Assembly (NCBI GenBank): GCA_964610985.1
Contig: CAZSZJ010000001.1
Location: 1-64,000 of the forward strand
DNA length: 64,000 bases
Source: JARIHD01 sp964610985
Lineage (GTDB): Bacteria > Patescibacteriota > Saccharimonadia > Saccharimonadales > UBA4665
Direction: 5' to 3'
Below, piece after piece: positions 1-8,493 of this stretch (positions within the stretch are counted from its first letter, which is position 1; each line of letters opens with the position of its first letter). The notes below the pieces were generated by a model. That model saw nothing but the letters and a program-made list of their open reading frames with translations, was not told where the DNA came from and searched no databases. Both the position numbers and the translations under genes were made by a program.

Positions 1-2
1 TC

Positions 3-23
3 CAGCAGGCCTACGGCCTGCTG
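3..23. terminator. GC-rich hairpin at left edge
   Basis: A perfect 9-bp inverted repeat (CAGCAGGCC / GGCCTGCTG) with a 3-nt TAC loop. There is no long T tract on the plus strand, so it is a weak terminator at best. It lies beyond the 3' end of the oxidoreductase gene that ends at 91 and may mark its transcript end. Confidence 0.4.
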
Positions 24-90
24 TTATGGGGAGGGTGAAGTGTGGGGTGGTTCAGAGAATAAACTCCGGTCGTTAATAAATCACCAACCT

Positions 91-1074
91 CTAAATAAGA
101 ACGATTTTTTTGTGAGATTGCTTATTCATCATTTGATCGTAGGCATGTTGAGCATTCTGCAACGGGAGGGTTATTGGCTGACTTAGTTTTAGCTTTCCGA
201 GTTCTATGAGTTTGACGAGTTGCCTCAATTGCAAAGCATCTGGCACGATAAGGACGTTTTGTTGAACAATTCCTCGCACTGGCATCGGCAGGCCAGTGCC
301 AGTATGCGGGATAAGTGTCACATACCTGCCGTTATCACGAACCGCCGATAGAGTCTGCACTGCAACTCCACCCCCTACAACATCGAGAGCCGCGTCGATC
401 GATAGCTTTAGGTTCTTCACAGCTTTTGCAATATCCGTTCCTCGCTCAATATATGCCGTAATACCTAACGCAGCAGCCGACTCTTGCTCATCTTGGCGCA
501 CCACCCCAACAACCCGCGCTCCAGCCTGAACTGCTAATTGTGTGGCAATACTCCCTACTGCCCCGAGTGGCCCATTAATAAGCACTGTTTCGCCATTTTT
601 AGGCCGTAAGGCCTGTATTGCCTGATAAGCCGTGAGGCCAGCAAGAGGTAAAGTTGCTATGGTGGCGGCCGGAATGTTGGAGGGCCAGGGAGCCAGTAAT
701 TCGGCGGGCATTACCACATGTGAACCTTGTACGCCAAAACCGGAGGCAATTTGATGCACCATGGCAATCACCCTATCGCCAGTCTTCCAGTTTTTCACCC
801 CCTGCCCTATCTCCAGAATTGTGCCAGCTATATCCCAGCCCAGAGACATGGGAAAGGAGGCCGGAAGATCTGGATAGATCTTTCCTCCATGGGCAAGGCC
901 TGTGGCTGTAGCAATGTCAATCGGGTTTATTGCGGCTGCATCAACCTTTACAAGAACCTCATTGGCTCGCGGTCGAGGCATCATTTTTTTCATTATGCGC
1001 ACATGGGGAGATGGCGCAAAATTATCGATTACTACGGACTGCATCATTGTTTTTGACTGATTTTTCTTACTCAT
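91..1074 (-). CDS. Zinc-independent MDR-family NAD(P)-dependent oxidoreductase (quinone reductase-like)
   Basis: A 327-aa medium-chain dehydrogenase/reductase, near the usual ~325 aa of quinone oxidoreductases. The N-terminal GroES-like half has the NEVLVKVDAAAINPID and GWDIAGTILEIG signatures. The Rossmann half has NGPLGAVGSIATQLAVQ, a GxxGxxG-like cofactor loop. The cysteines that bind catalytic zinc in alcohol dehydrogenases are absent, which fits a zinc-free quinone or enone reductase. It is transcribed divergently from an HxlR regulator (1137-1511), an arrangement usual for regulator and target. A CATAAT hexamer 7 nt before the ATG suggests a leaderless message. The physiological substrate cannot be told from sequence. 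Confidence 0.88.
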   Translation of the reverse strand: MSKKNQSKTMMQSVVIDNFAPSPHVRIMKKMMPRPRANEVLVKVDAAAINPIDIATATGLAHGGKIYPDLPASFPMSLGWDIAGTILEIGQGVKNWKTGDRVIAMVHQIASGFGVQGSHVVMPAELLAPWPSNIPAATIATLPLAGLTAYQAIQALRPKNGETVLINGPLGAVGSIATQLAVQAGARVVGVVRQDEQESAAALGITAYIERGTDIAKAVKNLKLSIDAALDVVGGGVAVQTLSAVRDNGRYVTLIPHTGTGLPMPVRGIVQQNVLIVPDALQLRQLVKLIELGKLKLSQPITLPLQNAQHAYDQMMNKQSHKKIVLI

Positions 1075-1081
1075 AAATACA

Positions 1082-1133
1082 ATTATGAATGTACATGCTA
1101 AAATGTTAATACTGTTATTTTTGTCAGTATAAA
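1082..1133. promoter_or_regulatory. Divergent promoter/operator region of MDR reductase and HxlR regulator
   Basis: The minus strand has CATAAT (1082-1087) 7 nt before the reductase ATG. A near-palindrome, ATACTG (1109-1114) and CAGTAT (1125-1130), lies between the two genes. It extends to TTAATACTG/CAGTATAAA with one mismatch and overlaps the region where the hxlR promoter should be. This is a plausible HxlR dimer site; the assignment is inferred. Confidence 0.5.
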
Positions 1134-1136
1134 AAT

Positions 1137-1511
1137 ATGAAGAAGTCTACTAGTAAGCCAATTGATACTTGCGGTGTTGCTTATTCGCTTTCTCTCATTG
1201 GGGGGAAATGGAAGCCGCTGATATTGTGGCGGCTGATACCTAGAACGCTAAGGTTTAGTGAACTAAAACGGCAGCTCCCAGCCGTGACTGAACGGGTGCT
1301 CATTCGCCAGCTTAAAGAATTGGAAGCGAGCGAACTGGTTGAAAGAATTGTTTATAAGCAACTCCCGCCTAAAGTCGAGTATCGTCTAACAGCCAAAGCC
1401 CAATCACTAGTACCTCTGCTGTATATGCTAGAGCAATGGGGAAAAGATATCGCCAAAGATACTCGTCCGGTGGTTCCGAAAGATGCGGCTCCTAGCTCAC
1501 AAAAACTATAG
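1137..1511 (+). CDS. HxlR-family winged-helix transcriptional regulator
   Basis: A 124-aa protein with the family hallmark C-G-V-A near the N-terminus (Cys12), followed by LSLIGGKWKPLILWRL, RTLRFSELKRQLPAVTERVLIRQLKELE (recognition helix region) and LPPKVEYRLTAKAQSLVPLL (wing and C-terminal helix). Length and motif order match HxlR/DUF24 proteins, several of which sense electrophiles or oxidants through the conserved cysteine. It is divergent from the oxidoreductase at 91-1074, its likely target. Its 3' end overlaps the convergent gene ending at 1506 by a few bases. The second HxlR protein in the window (58528-58905) is a distant paralogue. Confidence 0.92.
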   Translation: MKKSTSKPIDTCGVAYSLSLIGGKWKPLILWRLIPRTLRFSELKRQLPAVTERVLIRQLKELEASELVERIVYKQLPPKVEYRLTAKAQSLVPLLYMLEQWGKDIAKDTRPVVPKDAAPSSQKL

Positions 1512-3785
1512 GCCAAATTGGTTCTGGATATAATCGTATGCAGGTTTCAGACTCGGTGCACGCTTGGCGGCGCTTTGTACGGCTACGCGCAAGGCCTGAC
1601 GCACGGTTTCACGCTCATTGGCAGGCAGTTTGGCCAATCCGTCCATCAACTCTTTTTCGTTGCGCATGGCCGCATTCAATAGTGATGCGTAAAGTTCGTT
1701 GGCGTTGTCTTCGCCGTGGCCTAGTGAATTTTTTACATAACTGGAAGTCTTGCTGTAATTTGACTCATTGATGGCGTCGTCAAATACGGAAGCATATTCG
1801 ATGTTTGTCTGTACACGGCCGTAAAAGGCCGTGAATGCATCCGTTTTTGCCAGATAATTCAAATCATCGATATCGATATTCTCGGCCGACTTGGTTTTGG
1901 ATTTGCTGTCCCGAATTATTCCCCATGGATTGCCGGAATAGTTGCATTCATTGTAAGCGGTCGTATCGTACGAAGTAAAATCGGACTGTAGGTCAGAGGC
2001 AAGCGTCTTGCCGTTGATGCTCTGCGTGAGCGTATCAATGATGGCGCGGTGTTCTGGTTTTGCGGCAGCGCGAAGATTTTGCAGTAATTCCGGAAAAAGA
2101 AACAGAGAATCCTGAATAGAATTGTACGCGAGTGTTTGCAGGTTAAAACATGCAGTCGCTAACGCTTTATGCTCTTCGGGCGTCACCTCTAGGCCGCGGA
2201 AATAATTACGCATAATACCGTGGTTTGATTCGTGCATTATTAAGCCGTCCAGCTGGTCGGCCGTCAACGTATCGTCGGGGTCGAGCTGCAGCACTTCTTC
2301 ACGTGTCGCATCGCTATAATAGCCGTTAAACGAGTCGGCCAAGGTGAGGCGCACGACGCTTACATTACCACTGGCAAAAGCAGCCCGCAACATAGGGTCG
2401 GTTCGTTGAAATGCCTGCCGGAACTGCTGCTGCAGCTTTTCGGGCACGCCGTTTTCCTGGAAAGTTACTACAGGTTGGCCGTTCGCTACGCGGACTTCAC
2501 CGAACTGGCGCAGGACGTTATCCTTTTTTTCGGGATCGATAATGCCGGATGGGTCATCAATTTCCTGGGTTGCTTCTAGCCCTTTTAAGTCTAGTTTTTC
2601 ATACGGATCGGTTGGCTGCTGTAATGTAGGGCCAACCGGCGGAGTCTGAACGCCGATGGTCTCCGCCATTACCTGATTAAAGGCAATTTCGGCTACTTCA
2701 CCAGCCTTCTGGCTGTCGTTCCTAAGAATTGTCACGGAATCTTTAGCGGCCTGCTGATCCTTACCAAATTCGCTCGACGTTTCTGAAAAATGTTCATTTT
2801 CGAAATAATGGCTTTCAGCGTCAATATCATCTGCAATCTGTTTAGTGTGATAGGAATACATAGACTGCGGATCAAAGTTTTTTATTGCAGTATTGACGCG
2901 CTCTTGCAGCATAGGATCGGCAATTTGAGCCGAAGCCGCATGGGCCTGGTCGACCGTCGTATTGTCAAACACCAGATCGTTGATCGTCTCGATCGCCAGG
3001 CGTTGATCGGCGGCGTAGAGAAGATTTTTTTGGGTCGCCGGATCGGCTATCTGATCTGCTGCCTTGTTCAATTTTTCTCGGCTGTCCGGCGTGTCTATGG
3101 CCGCACGGTAGCTTACGAGCGCTTTTTGGGCATATTTTTGGTCAACGGCGGCAATGGCATGGGCCTTTATCTGCTCATCATCTGCCGGCGCGGCAGTTTT
3201 GGCAATCAAATCTTTGGCAGCCTGAAGCTTAGGTTCTGTAGTTGACATCGCATTATCGGAAATGATGTCGGCGAGGTCGAAAGTATACATGGTAGTGTCG
3301 ACAATTTTGCGCAGGGGAATATCGGTAATACTGGCCGACGGTATACGCTTGTCGGGGTCTAGAAAAGGATTGTCGACAATTTTTAAAGCGCGTTTCTGGT
3401 CTACGGCCTTGCGCATAACTGGCCCTAGCTGGGGAAAGCCATCCGTAACGTGCGGAATTCGCTCTGCGGCTTTATTAATATCTTCAGCGACATTACTTAA
3501 TATAAGATCGTGTCTAAAAGCGTACATTTCGGCAGAGCGCTCTTCCATGCGGCTTCGAGTGGGATCTTTTGGCAGTACGGTTCCATCAGGGAGCAAAGAA
3601 ATGCCGTAAATAGCCCCCGCTGCTAATCCAACGCCCACTACACCGGCAATCACCTTTTGCCCGGTTGTATGTTCCTTGGCATACGGATCTTGGCCGTACT
3701 CATGTGAATAGTGGCTTTCGTTGCCACCATATAGAGACCCGCTCATGCGATCACCACCACTAGGCTTCTCATAATGCTCGTACAT
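1506..3785 (-). CDS. Membrane-anchored 759-aa protein with HExxH motif, function unknown
   Basis: A short cytosolic N-terminus rich in Tyr/Gly/His is followed by one hydrophobic segment (about residues 45-65), then a ~690-aa soluble region. Residues about 110-310 consist of repeated Asp/Ala/Gln-rich helical units with recurring ADQIADPATQ-like phrases. At residues 518-522 there is H-E-S-N-H followed by GIMRNYF, a zinc-metallopeptidase-type HExxH. A downstream glutamate ligand cannot be assigned by eye. I do not recognise the family. The likely topology is N-in with an extracytoplasmic peptidase-like domain. A TATACT hexamer 9 nt upstream of the ATG suggests a very short leader. It faces away from the other unknown genes around it. 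Confidence 0.8.
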   Translation of the reverse strand: MYEHYEKPSGGDRMSGSLYGGNESHYSHEYGQDPYAKEHTTGQKVIAGVVGVGLAAGAIYGISLLPDGTVLPKDPTRSRMEERSAEMYAFRHDLILSNVAEDINKAAERIPHVTDGFPQLGPVMRKAVDQKRALKIVDNPFLDPDKRIPSASITDIPLRKIVDTTMYTFDLADIISDNAMSTTEPKLQAAKDLIAKTAAPADDEQIKAHAIAAVDQKYAQKALVSYRAAIDTPDSREKLNKAADQIADPATQKNLLYAADQRLAIETINDLVFDNTTVDQAHAASAQIADPMLQERVNTAIKNFDPQSMYSYHTKQIADDIDAESHYFENEHFSETSSEFGKDQQAAKDSVTILRNDSQKAGEVAEIAFNQVMAETIGVQTPPVGPTLQQPTDPYEKLDLKGLEATQEIDDPSGIIDPEKKDNVLRQFGEVRVANGQPVVTFQENGVPEKLQQQFRQAFQRTDPMLRAAFASGNVSVVRLTLADSFNGYYSDATREEVLQLDPDDTLTADQLDGLIMHESNHGIMRNYFRGLEVTPEEHKALATACFNLQTLAYNSIQDSLFLFPELLQNLRAAAKPEHRAIIDTLTQSINGKTLASDLQSDFTSYDTTAYNECNYSGNPWGIIRDSKSKTKSAENIDIDDLNYLAKTDAFTAFYGRVQTNIEYASVFDDAINESNYSKTSSYVKNSLGHGEDNANELYASLLNAAMRNEKELMDGLAKLPANERETVRQALRVAVQSAAKRAPSLKPAYDYIQNQFGL

Positions 3786-4034
3786 AAGCTATATAGTATA
3801 CCATAAAAGGGGCAATATATACTTGCCTTGGTATATTTTTTACGATTACCAGCTTTTTATATCAGGACTCTGGCCGCCAAACTTTATGTGCGCCTGAAAG
3901 GCCCGGGCCCTCTGGATGAACTCCGTGCTGTCATGCAGCACGAACGCGGACTGCCATGGCAGTATTACCGCAGCCCATTATCTAGGAATTGTCATTTGCC
4001 CTCTTTTAATGATACCAAACGGGAGCGTAAAGCG

Positions 4035-4139
4035 ATGGTAAGTGCAACTCATCTTTTGGCGGACCTTCTGGCTTGGACCGTTGTAGGCGCAGACATTGCT
4101 TTACTAGTACAGAAGAAATCTCACCGTAAAGTTCGGTAG
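4035..4139 (+). CDS. Possible 34-aa small hydrophobic protein
   Basis: A short ORF starting MVSATHLLADLLAWTVVGAD with one ~20-residue apolar stretch and a basic tail (KKSHRKVR), consistent with a small N-out/C-in membrane peptide. A GGGAG sequence lies about 10 nt upstream. The reading frame stays open upstream to about 3828 but without convincing coding character. Nothing else in 3786-4180 looks genic, except an inverted repeat CGTGCTG/CAGCACG near 3925. The call is weak. Confidence 0.25.
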   Translation: MVSATHLLADLLAWTVVGADIALLVQKKSHRKVR

Positions 4140-4180
4140 TCATCTGCTACGAATGTGAGGCTGAATCTGCACGGCAGAGA

Positions 4181-5131
4181 CTAGACCATTAAATTTTGAT
4201 AGCGTTCTTTGAGTCTATTGAGTAGCGAGTCATCTATTGTGTTTTCTCTCGTATCGCTCGATTGGGTTATTGTTTTGCCTCTGTATCTTCTCGTTGTCAC
4301 AGATTTTTTTCTACCGGTATAGTATAATTGAGCGATCTCGTCCTGGGTTACGGGGACGGCACCAGCAAGTCGCGTCAACCAACCACTGACGAGCAACGGA
4401 TCATCGGTACGGAAGTGTTCATAGAGTGACTCACCCGTGCTGTCGTGCAAATACCTACTCTGTGCCTTCCTGACATCTCTACTATAGGACAGGCCCTTGC
4501 CCACTAATCTTCTGCTACGCCCTGCGTTCTCTATGGGCTCGTACCGATCTATGACAGAATATGAGTAATGGAAGTCGGGCTTTCCTGGGGCCTCCTGAGT
4601 TATAAGCTTAATATAGGTTAGTGTTCCGCTCCTGTAATCATAGACAGCCGCCTTCTCAAAACTAACAAAACAGCTAGGAAGGTCACCGAAGGGCTCGCGC
4701 GTTGTAGCCATATACTGATCAACACCTTGTACGCGAAGCCGCGTAAAGATACTTTCCACTGCATATTCCAAGTCTTGCAGATTTGCGTTAAGTTGTTCAA
4801 TAACGGGGTGGACAGGCTCCGATAATTCCATATTACCTCTTGGGGTCGTAAGGAGCGCCTCTTGTACGTTATTGGGCGTACCGGTCGTGCCATTTAAAAA
4901 TGCTTGTCTAGCTTCTTCACCCTTGCGCTCAGCAAGAATGCCCAAGCGAAACACCTGATCTGGCGTTAAGCTGCGGCTGCGTGTAATAAGCTCCTCGTGA
5001 AAAGGCTTTTCGGCATCGGCCATCTCCCAGGCCATCTCATCAGAGCCCACGAGTAGTCGCTCGTCAACTTCACGCCGGATCGTGCCAAGCTTGGCTGCGG
5101 CAGCATCGGTTAGGTGTTGCTCGGGGTTCAT
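4181..5131 (-). CDS. Hypothetical protein, 316 aa
   Basis: An unrecognised soluble protein without signal peptide or membrane segments. The N-terminal half is charged and helical, with Glu/Ala/Arg-rich stretches. The C-terminal third is basic (GRKKSVTTRRYRGK) and ends in a predicted helix. The ATG is preceded by GAGGTAA about 8 nt upstream, supporting this start. It lies between two other orphans, and the same-strand neighbour at 5253 is separated by about 120 nt of AT-rich sequence. It is probably lineage-specific. Confidence 0.75.
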   Translation of the reverse strand: MNPEQHLTDAAAAKLGTIRREVDERLLVGSDEMAWEMADAEKPFHEELITRSRSLTPDQVFRLGILAERKGEEARQAFLNGTTGTPNNVQEALLTTPRGNMELSEPVHPVIEQLNANLQDLEYAVESIFTRLRVQGVDQYMATTREPFGDLPSCFVSFEKAAVYDYRSGTLTYIKLITQEAPGKPDFHYSYSVIDRYEPIENAGRSRRLVGKGLSYSRDVRKAQSRYLHDSTGESLYEHFRTDDPLLVSGWLTRLAGAVPVTQDEIAQLYYTGRKKSVTTRRYRGKTITQSSDTRENTIDDSLLNRLKERYQNLMV

Positions 5132-5252
5132 TATCTCTTACCTCGCGGCTCTACAATAAACAAACTTTACTTCGTAAGTCCAGTATTATCTAAATATATT
5201 AACATATTTATTATCAATCTGCAACACACTTGCCCCGAAAATTCTTACTATT

Positions 5253-5873
5253 TTAAGTAGTCCTGCCAAGACGGTGCACCCGATAGATATCCGTGTCTGG
5301 AATTCCCGTTAAGTTCCTGTGATAGTCCACGATCGTGCTCATTCTAACGATAGCGATAGGGGCAAGCCAACCAGATACCTCTAGTACTTCACCACTTTGA
5401 GGTCCGATCCCTACCACGCTATGCCAAGCCTCTCCAGCAGACATCACTACGCCAGGGCTCCCGGGACCGCCAACTTTAAAACTGGTTGTTGGACTCCCGA
5501 TCAGGCCTATTTCACCCGGCAGCAAAGAAAGCGTCTTGTTACCGCGCTCTATTCTACCGGCTGGCGTATTGCGGAGCCCGGCATAGCCATGTAGGCGATT
5601 TGCAAATCCGTGGCAGTTTATGACCGGTCGTTGCTCGATAATATCCATAACCTTTACCCCCAGGGCATACGGAAGATACAGCTCCTTTGGTCTTGTAGCT
5701 TCTGTTGCGGGCCTTTCCGCGTGATCGGGGTCATCGTGGGCCAATGCAACAACCCTATCAAGCGAATATGATAATGACTCACCCGTCAGAGCGTCATAAC
5801 CATGCGCATATGTGCCGAACTCCGTATAGGCAGTAAACTTTACAGATGGGGCCATGCCAACAGGTCTATTCAT
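5253..5873 (-). CDS. Hypothetical 206-aa protein with possible NlpC/P60-like Cys...His pair
   Basis: The start was moved to the internal ATG (MNRPVGMAP) because a TATAGT hexamer lies exactly 6 nt before it. No signal peptide is visible. Mid-protein there is INCHGFANRLHGYAG followed about 50 residues later by EAWHSVVGIG. The order Cys (after a short helix), then a strand with His-Ser-Val-Val-Gly-Ile, resembles the catalytic Cys and His of NlpC/P60-type papain-fold enzymes (compare 'DCSGF...HVGIY'). The spacing and the third residue are not certain. If correct, it would be an amidase or peptidase. I cannot confirm this without a profile search. Confidence 0.7.
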   Translation of the reverse strand: MNRPVGMAPSVKFTAYTEFGTYAHGYDALTGESLSYSLDRVVALAHDDPDHAERPATEATRPKELYLPYALGVKVMDIIEQRPVINCHGFANRLHGYAGLRNTPAGRIERGNKTLSLLPGEIGLIGSPTTSFKVGGPGSPGVVMSAGEAWHSVVGIGPQSGEVLEVSGWLAPIAIVRMSTIVDYHRNLTGIPDTDIYRVHRLGRTT

Positions 5874-5879
5874 AAATAT

Positions 5880-5885
5880 ACTATA
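5880..5885 (-). promoter_or_regulatory. -10 hexamer TATAGT, leaderless arrangement
   Basis: TATAGT on the minus strand with 6 nt (ATATTT) to the ATG of the 206-aa gene. It places the predicted transcription start at the start codon. No good -35 is visible. Confidence 0.55.
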
Positions 5886-6072
5886 ACATATTTCAGACAA
5901 TTACACACTGACGTTACCGTCTGTTATGATTTGGTAGCGTCAAGCGTATAATTGCCTAAAAGGGTTACAGGGTAAATGGCTGTTTTCGGGGTCCTGCGCT
6001 GCTTGGTTACAAAATGTTGTTTTACCTACGCCAGGCTTTACCGCCAGCTATAAAGCCGAATAACAGATACAA

Positions 6073-6097
6073 AAATGCCTCAAATTTTGATGCATTT
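6073..6097. repeat. 25-bp near-perfect palindrome in a 300-bp intergenic gap
   Basis: The arms AAATGCCTCAAA and TTTGATGCATTT flank a single T, with one mismatch in 12. The interval 5901-6201 is otherwise gene-free. The palindrome sits about 55 nt upstream of the promoter for the 518-aa gene, so it could be an operator. Function is unknown. Confidence 0.5.
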
Positions 6098-6127
6098 GTC
6101 TTGTTCTCGAACCCGTTGGCGATAGAC

Positions 6128-6155
6128 TTGCAATAGTGGACTCGTGTGTTATAGT
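6128..6155 (+). promoter_or_regulatory. Sigma-70-type promoter for the 518-aa gene
   Basis: TTGCAA (6128-6133), 16-nt spacer, TATAGT (6150-6155). It gives a leader of about 40 nt before the ATG at 6202, within which GTTTG/CAAAC arms could pair. Confidence 0.55.
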
Positions 6156-6201
6156 AGTTTGTTTTGAACTCAAACACGCCTAAACGACACGGACAGCAGA
6201 T

Positions 6202-7758
6202 ATGTACGAATCACTTCTAGATCCACCACCACCAATTCCACGAGAGTATACTCAAAAAGCCTATTTTATGAATCGGCTTTTTGACAGCGGTGATCTTCCG
6301 GCCGATCCCGAATGGGCCAACCGCTTGACCAATCCACGATTGATAATGCGCAATCATTCCGATCAATATCCGGATGATTCTGAATTCCGGCAAACATTGG
6401 CCGATCACCTTAAGCCAAAGCAGGCTGATCCATTTACGGTTGCCGATACGGCTGCTCATCTGGCGGATCTTGTTTTTGAAGATTTGGAAAAACCCGATAT
6501 GCTTGACCTGGCACTAACGGTGCGTGCGTACAGCATTTTGTCGTTCGAAACAACTTATATGGTTGCTGCCGATGATCAGGAGCGCCAGCGGCGGGCGGGA
6601 GTCTTGCGCCGCGCCTTTTTCGACGAAGCCATCAGTCGCACCGATGACTTAAAAGGCGAAGCAATCGTTAGCTTACCGTCACTCTACGAACGCGTATTCA
6701 AGAAGCGGGAATCGGCTGACCTGCAACAATTACTTGTTGCCCCCTTTGTTGAAGCTCAGCTAAAAATTCGTGACCACCTTACTCTGAGCGAAATGTTAAT
6801 TGAGGGCGATTTCTTCGGTCCAGATATCCCGATGCAGAGAAGAATTGAGCAGAACCCGTATAACCTCCCCTATGCACCCGAAGAACGGACAGCTCTTAAT
6901 AAAGAAGCGGCAGAAACCATTGAGAGGCTTCACCTACTTAAAGCGTACCGTGTGGCGCCAATGATCGTCCCGGCTGCTACTACTCGGTTACCATGGGACA
7001 TCCTTATGATGCCTCCACTTGATCGGAATCTTGCGGCTTACGATGAAGGTAGCCTAGCCGATTTTTATTTTACAGCGCCGCGCTCAGAACATGCCGAAGC
7101 TACCTTTAACCTTACCCCGATTGATAGCAACGGACAATTTATGCGCTTAGATCTAGGGGACGAAATGCCGTACACGCGCTTTCGCTTGCATGACAACGGT
7201 CAGATTTCATTCGGTAGGTTACATATTAACGTCCCAGCTGACTTTACAGAGCAATTATTCGCAAATAATTATTGTTACGACGCTTTTGTTCGGTTACGCG
7301 GCTTACTTATTGCTCTGGCATTTGACGCTTTGGCTCCTGCTGAAGTCATAGAAAAAAATATAGGCGGCAGCGTTGCTTCGCGTCTGCAACGGGCTATGGC
7401 GCAATCACCAGGCCAGGATCCATTTCTCAAGATGCTTTTACCGCGCAGCCGTGAACTCCGCCGCCAAGGAGTGACGCCGGACAATCGCCAACCGCGTGAC
7501 TGGGAATTGCCTCGCAAAGAAGTGGATGGCTACACACGTAAATTGCCCGAAGGTGCTCTTGCCCGGCCTGAGGCGGAGGAAGAAGCTCGTGAGTTCTTTG
7601 AAAGTATTAGAGTCAATTTTGACGGACTACTCCCGGGCATGAACTTTGTTAAAGGATATGCTCGCGGTACTGGTCCAGAAAAGACTACGTTCCGCCGTGC
7701 CATTTTTAACGATAACGCCAGAACTGGCCGCTTTCTAGGCAATCTCGGATTAAGGTAA
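6202..7758 (+). CDS. Hypothetical protein, 518 aa
   Basis: A soluble protein with no signal peptide or membrane span, rich in Arg, Asp, Glu and Pro. The first ~200 residues look helical; the centre (residues about 250-370) looks beta-rich; the C-terminus ends in a basic segment (KTTFRRAIFNDNARTGRFLGNLGLR). I see no catalytic signature and do not recognise the family. It is a single-gene transcript unit with a recognisable promoter at 6128-6155 and only a weak GGACAG ribosome site. It is probably restricted to related CPR genomes. Confidence 0.8.
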   Translation: MYESLLDPPPPIPREYTQKAYFMNRLFDSGDLPADPEWANRLTNPRLIMRNHSDQYPDDSEFRQTLADHLKPKQADPFTVADTAAHLADLVFEDLEKPDMLDLALTVRAYSILSFETTYMVAADDQERQRRAGVLRRAFFDEAISRTDDLKGEAIVSLPSLYERVFKKRESADLQQLLVAPFVEAQLKIRDHLTLSEMLIEGDFFGPDIPMQRRIEQNPYNLPYAPEERTALNKEAAETIERLHLLKAYRVAPMIVPAATTRLPWDILMMPPLDRNLAAYDEGSLADFYFTAPRSEHAEATFNLTPIDSNGQFMRLDLGDEMPYTRFRLHDNGQISFGRLHINVPADFTEQLFANNYCYDAFVRLRGLLIALAFDALAPAEVIEKNIGGSVASRLQRAMAQSPGQDPFLKMLLPRSRELRRQGVTPDNRQPRDWELPRKEVDGYTRKLPEGALARPEAEEEAREFFESIRVNFDGLLPGMNFVKGYARGTGPEKTTFRRAIFNDNARTGRFLGNLGLR

Positions 7759-7840
7759 TGACGGTGCATTAAGCTAAGTCTTGGCTTATCGGCCAAGTGA
7801 TCCGGCAGACTTTTTATACGAAGATACAGGCTTTGTTATG

Positions 7841-8473
7841 TTAGTGCATGCCGGAGTTGTAGGGAAAAAAGTCAGTCCCATTTACAAAGCCGTCACCATC
7901 ATCGTCGGCATGGTTACTGAGGTATGGTACGCTGTCATAGATGTCGGGTACACCGTCATTGTCGCTATCCCTATTGGCCCTGTCCTTACGGAGCTCTTTT
8001 GCTACATCGTCGTTTGCGGCTGCTTTTCGGTTGTTGTCTGCAACCACCCGCTGATTAACGGTTGCTTGCGTTTTAGCCTGTAGCTGTGCCGCTGTAGGGA
8101 TGTGCTTAACAGTAACCTTGGGGTTAAGCGGAGCGATGTCGATCCAGTTGGGATATCCATCATGATCCGAGTCTCCGAGATCATCCCCTGCGAACGTATC
8201 TATAACGTCCGGAATGTGGTCGCCATCGCTGTCATAGGTCAGGTCGTTAGTGCCATGATGCTTGTCGAAATAATCGAGCACGCTGTCGCAATCACTGTCG
8301 CCAAGTATGTCTAGGACGTCACAGTCGGTCACGTGATGGCTTGGAGGCGGCGCCTCTTGTGTTGTTCCTGGTGAATTTTGAGATGTTTCAGGGTCCCCAC
8401 AGCCCATGAGAAGGGTACTGCCCAGTGCGCCTGCGACTGCGAGTAAGGCTATTCTTTTCGGAAATTGTTCCAT
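7841..8473 (-). CDS. Lipoprotein with thrombospondin-type-3-like calcium-binding repeats
   Basis: A 210-aa protein with a classical lipoprotein signal: a positively charged start, a hydrophobic core and the lipobox L-L-M-G-C, with the acylated Cys at residue 25. A Gln/Ser/Thr/Pro-rich linker follows. The mature part carries four to five Asp-rich loops of the DxDxDGxxD type (DSDGDHIPD, DSDHDGYPN, DSDNDGVPD, DDDGDGFVN), as in TSP3 repeats that bind Ca ions. The repeats are interrupted by a Lys/Ala/Gln-rich helical insert of about 50 residues. The likely role is a surface-anchored, calcium-stabilised structural or adhesion protein. A TAATAT hexamer 7 nt before the ATG suggests a short or absent leader. 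Confidence 0.85.
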   Translation of the reverse strand: MEQFPKRIALLAVAGALGSTLLMGCGDPETSQNSPGTTQEAPPPSHHVTDCDVLDILGDSDCDSVLDYFDKHHGTNDLTYDSDGDHIPDVIDTFAGDDLGDSDHDGYPNWIDIAPLNPKVTVKHIPTAAQLQAKTQATVNQRVVADNNRKAAANDDVAKELRKDRANRDSDNDGVPDIYDSVPYLSNHADDDGDGFVNGTDFFPYNSGMH

Positions 8474-8493
8474 TTCTATAATATTAGCATAGC

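Noticed and set aside
2790..3245. 151-codon plus-strand ORF inside the 759-aa gene
   Set aside because: Lies wholly antisense to a gene with a coherent protein; its translation (Cys/Ile/Arg-rich) has no domain logic and no ribosome site.
6105..6130. T-arm-like TTCGA sequence (reverse strand GGGTTCGAG) suggesting a tRNA end or att site
   Set aside because: The flanking bases do not form a T-stem or acceptor stem, and no integrase or second copy is present.
8130..8330. Repeated GAC/GAT-rich DNA resembling a tandem repeat
   Set aside because: Explained by Asp-rich TSP3-type calcium loops in the encoded lipoprotein; DNA units are not conserved as repeats.
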